Source: Gammaproteobacteria bacterium
Lineage (GTDB): Bacteria; Pseudomonadota; Gammaproteobacteria; Nitrococcales; Nitrococcaceae
Direction of reading: 5' to 3'
DNA length: 5,666 bases
NCBI GenBank assembly: GCA_018334525.1
Contig: JAGXLT010000076.1
Location: 1-5,666, forward strand
The translations under genes and the position numbers were made by a program. Below the pieces are notes generated by a model that saw nothing but the letters and a program-made list of their open reading frames with translations, was not told the origin of the DNA and did not search any database. Positions 1-5,666 of the stretch are shown piece by piece. The stretch's first letter is position 1; each line of letters begins with the position of its first letter.

Positions 1-893
<893 letters not shown>

Positions 894-910
894 TCAGGCT
901 AGGAAAGGGA

Positions 911-933
911 AGGAGAGCGCTTAGCGCTCTCCT
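911..933 (-). terminator. Perfect 10-bp hairpin across the yccA stop codon, upstream of cysB
   Basis: Read on the minus strand, AGGAGAGCGC (933-924) is followed by TAA (923-921, the yccA stop codon) and GCGCTCTCCT (920-911). This is a perfect inverted repeat with a three-base loop. The next minus-strand bases are TCCCTTTCC, a pyrimidine run that is poor in T, so it would be a weak or partial intrinsic terminator at best. The hairpin ends 17 bases before the cysB ATG, leaving no room for a promoter between them. Attenuation, mRNA 3'-end protection or a block on ribosome entry are equally possible. The structure is directly visible; its role is inferred. Confidence 0.5.
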
Positions 934-1607
934 GAAAATGCCGCAAGCAGATGCAGCAGGCTGGTAAACAGGTTATAGATCGATACATACAGCGTAATCG
1001 TTGCCATGATGTAGTTCGTCTCGCCCCCGTTAATAATCTCTGAGGTCTGATACAAAATCAGCGCACTCATGAGCACCACAAACGCAGCGCTCATGGCCAG
1101 TGAGAGTGCGGGAATGGAGAAGACGATCGCAATGATCGCACCAACAAAGGCGACTAAGATGCCGGCCAGCAAAAAGCCGCGAAGGAAGCTGAAGTCTTTT
1201 TGCGTGGTCAGCGCATAGGCAGAAAGTCCTAAAAACATAACGCCTGTGCCACCAAGGGCCATCATCACCAGTTCCGCCCCGTTCGAAAAGGCGCCGATGT
1301 AAAAGCTTAGAATCGGGCCCAGGGTAAATCCCATAAAGCCGGTCAGCGCGAAAACACTGGCAATACCCCAAGCGCTATTACGCAGAGCAAATGTGGTAAA
1401 AAGCAACCCGAAATAACCGACCAGCACCACCATCCAATTTAATGGAGGTGCCTGCGTGGCCATGGCAACGCCGGCCATCAATGCGCTAAATAACAGTGTC
1501 AGGGAGAGTAATGCGTAGGTGTTGCGCAGTACTTTATTCGTCGCGATCACCGAGCCCGCCGAACTGGCAGACCGCGCTGATGAAGCTACCCGTGTATTCT
1601 GATCCAT
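921..1607 (-). CDS. yccA: YccA-type Bax inhibitor-1 family inner-membrane protein (FtsH modulator)
   Basis: Inner-membrane protein of 228 residues; E. coli YccA has about 219. In E. coli YccA is a substrate of the FtsH protease and also inhibits it, and it protects SecY when the translocon jams. A soluble N-terminus of about 22 residues rich in Ser and Ala leads into the YccA signature NKVLRNTYALLSLTL (24-38). Seven hydrophobic segments follow, at roughly 29-50, 57-74, 81-105, 113-131, 142-164, 168-186 and 203-223. Other family marks are TGFMGFTLGPIL (89-100), SAYALTTQKDFSFL (129-142) and INGGETNYI (192-200). The ATG at 1607 was chosen because GGAGGA lies 5 bases upstream. An in-frame ATG at 1679 would add 24 unrelated residues and run through the proposed promoter. 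It is divergent from thrH and upstream of cysB on the same strand. FtsH binding cannot be read from the sequence. Confidence 0.93.
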   Translation of the reverse strand: MDQNTRVASSARSASSAGSVIATNKVLRNTYALLSLTLLFSALMAGVAMATQAPPLNWMVVLVGYFGLLFTTFALRNSAWGIASVFALTGFMGFTLGPILSFYIGAFSNGAELVMMALGGTGVMFLGLSAYALTTQKDFSFLRGFLLAGILVAFVGAIIAIVFSIPALSLAMSAAFVVLMSALILYQTSEIINGGETNYIMATITLYVSIYNLFTSLLHLLAAFSGER

Positions 1608-1612
1608 TGATG

Positions 1613-1618
1613 TCCTCC
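1613..1618 (-). promoter_or_regulatory. Shine-Dalgarno of yccA (decides its start)
   Basis: The minus strand reads GGAGGA, then CATCA, then the ATG at 1607. This near-consensus ribosome binding site with 5-base spacing supports the 228-residue start over the longer open frame beginning at 1679. Confidence 0.85.
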
Positions 1619-1648
1619 GAAGATAACCACTGATTGGGATATTGCTCA

Positions 1649-1663
1649 CTAATGTGCCATTAG
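1649..1663. repeat. Palindrome CTAATG-TGC-CATTAG, candidate operator
   Basis: Perfect 6-bp inverted repeat with a three-base centre. The inner TAATGTGCCATTA also fits the loose T-N11-A pattern of LysR-type regulator sites. It overlaps the proposed yccA -10 and start-point region, where a bound repressor would act. A second TAATGT occurs 21 bases away at 1671-1676, about two helical turns. The repeat is visible; operator function is inferred, and no particular regulator can be assigned. Confidence 0.35.
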
Positions 1664-1667
1664 AGCA
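1659..1667 (-). promoter_or_regulatory. Candidate extended -10 promoter for yccA
   Basis: The minus strand reads TGC-TCTAAT, an extended -10 (TGn) with five of six matches to TATAAT. No good -35 hexamer lies 16-18 bases upstream, which extended -10 promoters can tolerate. Transcription would start near 1652, giving a leader of about 45 bases that contains the yccA Shine-Dalgarno. Found by eye, so this is only a candidate. Confidence 0.4.
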
Positions 1668-1752
1668 CGGTAATGTCACGAAGGTTCCTTGAGGTTAAAT
1701 CTTGCAGCATCGGCAGAAACCTCGTAGTGTCCGCTTCCCCTGCTACCGTGCT
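1664..1752. repeat. Spaced 9-bp inverted repeat AGCACGGTA / TACCGTGCT
   Basis: AGCACGGTA at 1664-1672 and its exact reverse complement TACCGTGCT at 1744-1752 flank the proposed thrH promoter, with 71 bases between them. The right arm directly abuts the thrH Shine-Dalgarno. The arms do not extend past 9 bp. They could be paired sites for one regulator, or coincidence. Confidence 0.3.
1673..1700 (+). promoter_or_regulatory. Candidate sigma-70 promoter for thrH-phosphoesterase-hrpA
   Basis: ATGTCA (1673-1678, four of six to TTGACA) and TTAAAT (1695-1700, four of six to TATAAT) are separated by 16 bases. It lies 64 bases before the thrH start and back to back with the proposed yccA promoter. A weaker alternative is TTGCAG (1702-1707) with TAGTGT (1725-1730), 17 bases apart. 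Neither is close to consensus. Confidence 0.25.
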
Positions 1753-1756
1753 GGAG
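1753..1756 (+). promoter_or_regulatory. Shine-Dalgarno of thrH (supports GTG start)
   Basis: GGAG lies 7 bases before the GTG at 1764. It supports this non-ATG start, which places the HAD aspartate at residue 7 as in characterised ThrH. Confidence 0.65.
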
Positions 1757-1763
1757 TTGATTT

Positions 1764-2360
1764 GTGAAACTTGTCTGCCTTGATCTTGAAGGTGTGTTGG
1801 TACCGGAAATCTGGATTGATTTTGCCGATCGAACCGGTATTGAAGCACTGCGTGCAACAACACGTGATATTGCTGATTACGATGAGCTCATGACGATGCG
1901 TTTAGCCGAGCTTGATCGGCATGGACTGGGTCTGCCGGATATTGAGGCAGTGATCAGTGAGATGTCGCCGCTGCCAGGCGCCGAGGCCTTTTTGGAGGGG
2001 CTGCGTGCGCAATATCAGGTCGTGATTCTGTCAGACACATTTCGAGAGTTCGCACGGCCTCTGATGCGCCAGCTCGGCTGGCCAACGCTGTTCTGTCATG
2101 GCTTACAGATTGAGGCGTCCGGGCAGATCAGCAACTATCATTTGCGGCTGCCGGATCATAAGCGTGAGGCAGTTAACGCATTCCGGCAGCTAAACTTTGA
2201 AGTGGTTGCCGCGGGTGATTCGTACAACGATACGAACATGCTGGGCGCCGCACATACCGGCATTTTATTTAATGCGCCTGATAATGTGCTCGCTCAATTT
2301 CCCCAATTTGACCACTGTGATAGCTACGAAGCGCTGGCGCAGACCATTGAGCAGGCCTGA
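1764..2360 (+). CDS. thrH: ThrH, phosphoserine phosphatase / homoserine phosphotransferase (HAD superfamily)
   Basis: Cytosolic HAD-superfamily enzyme of 198 residues; P. aeruginosa ThrH is about 205. ThrH removes phosphate from L-phosphoserine to give serine and can transfer it to homoserine, making homoserine phosphate for threonine synthesis. Motif I is D7-L-E9-G-V. The nucleophile is D7, and Glu at position 9 replaces the usual second Asp, as in P. aeruginosa ThrH. Motif II is LSDT with S90 to T92, motif III is K133 (DHKRE), and motif IV is GDSYND with D152 and D156. The stretches LVPEIWIDF, TTRDIADYD and RPLMRQLG-PTL distinguish it from SerB-type enzymes. It starts with GTG and its TGA overlaps the next ATG by one base (TGATG), so it heads a coupled operon with the phosphoesterase and hrpA. 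The relative strength of the two activities cannot be judged from sequence. Confidence 0.93.
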   Translation: MKLVCLDLEGVLVPEIWIDFADRTGIEALRATTRDIADYDELMTMRLAELDRHGLGLPDIEAVISEMSPLPGAEAFLEGLRAQYQVVILSDTFREFARPLMRQLGWPTLFCHGLQIEASGQISNYHLRLPDHKREAVNAFRQLNFEVVAAGDSYNDTNMLGAAHTGILFNAPDNVLAQFPQFDHCDSYEALAQTIEQA

Positions 2361-2914
2361 TGACTGAAGTGCCGTTAAAAGTGGCATTACTTGCCGATAC
2401 CCATGGTTTTCTTGATCCGCGAATCGCTGAGGTGGTTGGTGAGTGTGATATTGCGATTCACGCCGGTGATGTAGGCGGCGCTGCGATATTGTTTGCCATG
2501 AACCCGCGACAGGAGGTGGTTGCGATTCGTGGCAATAACGATGATGCCGCGCACTGGACTGAGAATGAGCAGGATATCCTGGCCAATCTGGCCGCAGAGG
2601 CCAGTGTGGATTTGCCTGGCGGTCGGATAAAGGTGGTGCATGGTGATGATGGCGGCACTGTCGAGCAGCGGCATCGACGATATCGCCGGCAGTATGCCGA
2701 TTATCGCGCGGTGGTTTATGGTCATAGCCACCGCCAGCAGCTCTCCTGTGATGCCGACCCCTGGCTGCTCAATCCCGGGGCAGCCGGCAGAACGCGAACC
2801 CAGGGTGGTCCCAGTTGTCTTGTGTTGACTTGTGAGGACCACCATTGGCAGGTCGAGGCGAAACACTTCCCCAAACGGAGCTATCGGGCCCATCGCCCCC
2901 GCACGAATGATTGA
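2360..2914 (+). CDS. YfcE/MJ0936-like calcineurin-type metallophosphoesterase
   Basis: Probable cytosolic two-metal phosphodiesterase or phosphatase of 184 residues, the same size as E. coli YfcE. The metallophosphoesterase motifs appear in order: ADTHG (D13, H15), HAGDVGG (D37), RGNND (N59, with D61), VVHGDD (H94) and GHSH (H122, H124). The family NPG turn is at 138-140 (LLNPGAAGRTR). All expected metal ligands are present, so it should be active. Family members act on model phosphodiesters such as bis-p-nitrophenyl phosphate, but their natural substrates are mostly unknown and none can be assigned here. There is no signal peptide or membrane segment. The C-terminal 15-20 residues are basic (FPKRSYRAHRPR). 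Its ATG overlaps the thrH stop by one base, and its last 8 bases overlap hrpA. With only weak purine content upstream, translation probably depends on coupling. Confidence 0.88.
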   Translation: MTEVPLKVALLADTHGFLDPRIAEVVGECDIAIHAGDVGGAAILFAMNPRQEVVAIRGNNDDAAHWTENEQDILANLAAEASVDLPGGRIKVVHGDDGGTVEQRHRRYRRQYADYRAVVYGHSHRQQLSCDADPWLLNPGAAGRTRTQGGPSCLVLTCEDHHWQVEAKHFPKRSYRAHRPRTND

Positions 2915-5666
2915 TCGGCAAATGCTTCCGATTCTCGAGCAGGCTGAGACCATTCAACAAGCGGTGGCGGCGCATCAGGTGGTGGTGGTTTGCGGTGAAA
3001 CCGGCTCAGGTAAAAGCACCCAATTACCGCAGTTGATGCGCGCCATGGGCCGCGGTGCTGACAGCATGATCGGGCATACTCAGCCACGCCGTATTGCTGC
3101 GCGGGCACTGGCAACCCGAATTGCCGAGGAATGCGGCAGCCCCCTCGGTGAGCTGGTCGGGTATCGAGTGCGCTTTAGCGATCAAACAAGCCCCCAAACC
3201 CGGATTAAACTACTCACTGACGGGATGCTGCTAGCCGAGACCTCGCATGATCCGCAGCTTAAGCAATATGACACGCTGATTATCGACGAAGCGCATGAGC
3301 GGAGCCTGACGATCGATTTTCTGCTCGGTTATCTCAAGCGCCTGCTGCCGACACGTCCTGATTTACGGGTGATTATTACGTCGGCCACCATCGATCCGCA
3401 GCGATTTTCCGAGCATTTTGATCAGGCGCCGATTATTGAGGTATCCGGGCGCACATGGCCGGTGGAAGTTCGCTATCGCCCCCCATCTAATCTACGTGAT
3501 GGAGTGATTGATGCGGTGGATGAGCTGGCTCGCTGCGGCCGAGGCGATATTCTGGTTTTTTTACCCGGTGAGCGAGAGATTCGGCAATGTGCTGAGTCGC
3601 TGCGTAAGCAGCACCTGCCGCATACCGAGGTAGTGCCACTTTTCGGGCGTTTATCGGTGGCTGAGCAGCAGCGCGTATTCGCACCGCACCATGGCCGGCG
3701 GATTGTACTGGCGACAAACGTCGCGGAAACCTCTTTAACCGTTCCCGGCATTCGCTATGTGGTGGATAGCGGGCTTGCCCGCATCAGTCGATATAGTTTT
3801 CGCACCCGTATTCAGCGCCTGCCTGTTGAGCCTGTGTCTCAGGCAAGCGCACTGCAGCGCTCGGGGCGATGTGGACGTGAAGGCCCCGGGGTATGCATTC
3901 GCCTTTATGAAGAATCAGATTTCACGGCGCGCCCCGTGTTTACAGAGCCTGAAATCCTGCGTACCAATTTGGCTTCCGTCATTCTGCAGATGAAGCATTT
4001 ACGCTTGGGCGAAATTGATCAGTTTCCGTTTGTTGAAGCGCCTGATCCGCGGTTGGTACGCGATGGCTTAAGGCTGCTGGAAGCGCTGGAGGCCCTGGAT
4101 AGCGCCCATCAACTGACGGCCTTAGGCAAGAAACTGGCGCGGCTGCCGGTAGATCCGCGGATCGGGCGAATGTTGCTTGCCGGCGCGACCGAAGGAGCAT
4201 TAAACGAATTGCTTGTGCTGGCCGCGGCTTTGTCGGTTCAGGATCCCAGAGATCGGCCGCTTGATCACCAAGAAGCAGCCGATACAGCCCATGCCAAGTG
4301 GCAGGATAAGCGCTCGGATTTTGTGAGTTTGCTTAATCTGTGGGCTGTGATGAAAGCCACCGCCAAGGAGGTCAAGCGAAAGCAGTATGACGCCTGGTGT
4401 CGAGAGCATTTTCTATCGCCCGCTCGTCTGCGCGAATGGCAGGAGGTGCATGGGCAGTTGCGTGCATTGTCGAGAGAAATGCGGCTTAAGGAAAATGCGG
4501 AACCGGCAGACCGAGTCGCGATTCATCGTGCCTTGCTCACCGGCCTGCTCAATGCGGTGGCGATGCGCGAAGAGGATGATGTGTATCGGGGCGCACGCGA
4601 TTTAAAGCTGGCAATTCACCCGGGATCAGGCCTGGCTAAACGCCGCCCGCGATGGATTGTGGCGGCCGAGCTGGTGGAAACGAGCCGGGTCTTTGCCCGG
4701 TTGGTTGCCGAGGTTCGCCCGGAGTGGATAGAGCCCGTTGCTAAACATTTACTCAAAGCGCATTACCACAGTCCGTTTTGGGACTCGCACGCCGGCAAAG
4801 TATTCGGCCGGGTTGATATGACGTTGTATGGACTGCCGGTGATTACGGGGCGCAAAATTGATTACGCCCGGGTGTCGCCGCAAGCCGCCCGACTGGTATT
4901 TATTCAGGATGGTCTGCTGGGGCAGTATCCCCAGCCACTCCCAGACTTTCTGCAGCATAACCGGGATTTGCATGCCGCCTTGGAAAAAGCCGAGGCGAAA
5001 GCACGGCGGCGTGATCTTGTGCTTGATACGGAGCAGCTGGTGGCGCTGTATGAGGCAGCCCTGCCACCCGAGGTGGTTGACGCCCCCGGTCTTGCCCGTT
5101 GGCTCAAGCGAGGCGGTAGCGACAAACATCTGCGCTTTTCTAAAGAACAGCTGATTGCGGCTACAGATCATACGGTGGTTGAAGATTTTCCTGACACCCT
5201 GAAAGCAGGCAATCTGCAATTGCCGTTGAGCTATGTGTTTGAGCCGGGTGATGATGCTGATGGCGTCACGGTGCACGTGCCAGTGGCTGCACTTAATGCG
5301 CTTGAGCCCGATATTTTTGAGTGGCTTGTTCCCGGGTTGTTGACTGAGAAGGTGATGACGCTCATTCGTGCGTTACCAAAACGCCTGCGGCGGCATTTTG
5401 TTCCGGTGCCGGAGTTTGCATCGGCAGTGCTGGAAGCCTTGCCCGATCGTCGAGGATCTTTAGAGGACGCCGTGCGCCGTGAGCTTCGGCGGATAACGGG
5501 GGTCGATTTACAGGCTGATGTGTGGGAATCGCTCAGCATACCAAGTCATCTGACAATGCGGTTTCTGGTGATGGATGGAGACGGTAAGACGCTTGCTTCA
5601 GGCCGCGATCTGGCTGTGCTTCAGCAGCAGTGGGGTGAGCAGGCGGGCGCGGATTTTCGCGCCACC
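2907..5666 (+). CDS. hrpA: HrpA, DEAH-box ATP-dependent RNA helicase (3' end cut by window edge)
   Basis: Large cytosolic DEAH helicase; 920 of an expected ~1,230-1,300 residues are visible and uninterrupted. E. coli HrpA was linked to processing of a fimbrial mRNA and, more recently, to rescue of collided ribosomes. RecA1 (about 10-190) carries Walker A GETGSGKST (30-38), TQPRR (58-62), DEAH (127-130) and SAT (159-161). RecA2 (about 190-370) has LATNVAETSLTVPG (268-281) and motif VI QRSGRCGR (317-324). Winged-helix and ratchet (HA2) regions follow to about 470. An OB-fold region spans roughly 560-670 (HPGSGLAKRRPRW at 571-583), then the HrpA-specific C-terminal region (DUF3418-like) with LSYVFEPGDDADGVTVH (774-790) and RRHFVP. 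The ATG at 2907 overlaps the phosphoesterase end by 8 bases and lacks a Shine-Dalgarno; M6 (ATG at 2922) or GTG at 2832 are alternatives. The N-terminus before Walker A is about 70 residues shorter than in E. coli. Confidence 0.95.
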   Translation, partial: MIDRQMLPILEQAETIQQAVAAHQVVVVCGETGSGKSTQLPQLMRAMGRGADSMIGHTQPRRIAARALATRIAEECGSPLGELVGYRVRFSDQTSPQTRIKLLTDGMLLAETSHDPQLKQYDTLIIDEAHERSLTIDFLLGYLKRLLPTRPDLRVIITSATIDPQRFSEHFDQAPIIEVSGRTWPVEVRYRPPSNLRDGVIDAVDELARCGRGDILVFLPGEREIRQCAESLRKQHLPHTEVVPLFGRLSVAEQQRVFAPHHGRRIVLATNVAETSLTVPGIRYVVDSGLARISRYSFRTRIQRLPVEPVSQASALQRSGRCGREGPGVCIRLYEESDFTARPVFTEPEILRTNLASVILQMKHLRLGEIDQFPFVEAPDPRLVRDGLRLLEALEALDSAHQLTALGKKLARLPVDPRIGRMLLAGATEGALNELLVLAAALSVQDPRDRPLDHQEAADTAHAKWQDKRSDFVSLLNLWAVMKATAKEVKRKQYDAWCREHFLSPARLREWQEVHGQLRALSREMRLKENAEPADRVAIHRALLTGLLNAVAMREEDDVYRGARDLKLAIHPGSGLAKRRPRWIVAAELVETSRVFARLVAEVRPEWIEPVAKHLLKAHYHSPFWDSHAGKVFGRVDMTLYGLPVITGRKIDYARVSPQAARLVFIQDGLLGQYPQPLPDFLQHNRDLHAALEKAEAKARRRDLVLDTEQLVALYEAALPPEVVDAPGLARWLKRGGSDKHLRFSKEQLIAATDHTVVEDFPDTLKAGNLQLPLSYVFEPGDDADGVTVHVPVAALNALEPDIFEWLVPGLLTEKVMTLIRALPKRLRRHFVPVPEFASAVLEALPDRRGSLEDAVRRELRRITGVDLQADVWESLSIPSHLTMRFLVMDGDGKTLASGRDLAVLQQQWGEQAGADFRAT

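Noticed and set aside
1660..1863. A 67-codon minus-strand frame overlapping the thrH start and the divergent promoter region.
   Set aside because: It has no SD or recognisable product, and it overlaps thrH codons that match the family from residue 1.
2387..2953. A 188-codon open frame on the minus strand across the whole metallophosphoesterase gene.
   Set aside because: It is antisense to a gene with every family motif intact, has no recognisable domain and no SD. High-GC coding strands often leave such open antisense frames.
2979..2990. GGTGGTGGTGGT-like short triplet run near the hrpA start.
   Set aside because: It encodes the hydrophobic strand QVVVVCG just before Walker A, conserved as QVVIVAG in E. 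coli HrpA, so codon use explains it.
4749..5276. A 175-codon minus-strand open frame inside hrpA.
   Set aside because: It lies wholly antisense to continuous HrpA homology and its product resembles no family I know.

Overview
The window looks like ordinary chromosome from a gammaproteobacterium. The evidence is protein similarity judged by eye: a CysB that keeps the residue numbering of the enterobacterial protein, a YccA-type Bax-inhibitor-1 protein, a Pseudomonas-type ThrH and a long HrpA DEAH helicase. A more precise placement (for example Pseudomonadales or Oceanospirillales-like) is a guess. Coding density is very high. I see no mobile element, CRISPR array, tRNA or rRNA, and no sign of recent transfer.

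Layout. Two gene groups diverge from one intergenic region at 1608-1763. To the left, on the minus strand, are yccA (1607-921) and then cysB (893 to the left edge, with its last ~27 codons outside the window). A perfect 10-bp hairpin (911-933) sits between them and has the yccA stop codon as its loop. To the right, on the plus strand, are thrH (1764-2360), a YfcE-like metallophosphoesterase (2360-2914) and hrpA (2907 to the right edge, 920 codons visible). These three overlap by 1 and 8 bases, so they almost certainly form one translationally coupled operon. The shared intergenic region holds a strong Shine-Dalgarno for yccA, a modest one for the GTG start of thrH, weak promoter candidates in both directions and a small palindrome overlapping the proposed yccA -10. 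No stretch over 300 bases lacks a gene.

How the genes relate. CysB is the activator of sulfate assimilation and cysteine synthesis. ThrH dephosphorylates phosphoserine to serine, the carbon skeleton of cysteine, or passes its phosphate to homoserine. Their proximity therefore has a plausible metabolic reading; as I recall, cysB and thrH are also near neighbours in Pseudomonas aeruginosa. YccA (FtsH-protease modulator) and HrpA (RNA helicase linked to rescue of collided ribosomes) are quality-control proteins. The metallophosphoesterase has no assignable substrate. I did not find a previously undescribed system. The points most worth checking are the hairpin in front of an SD-less cysB, the phosphoesterase-hrpA coupling with a short HrpA N-terminus, and the inverted repeats in the divergent promoter region.
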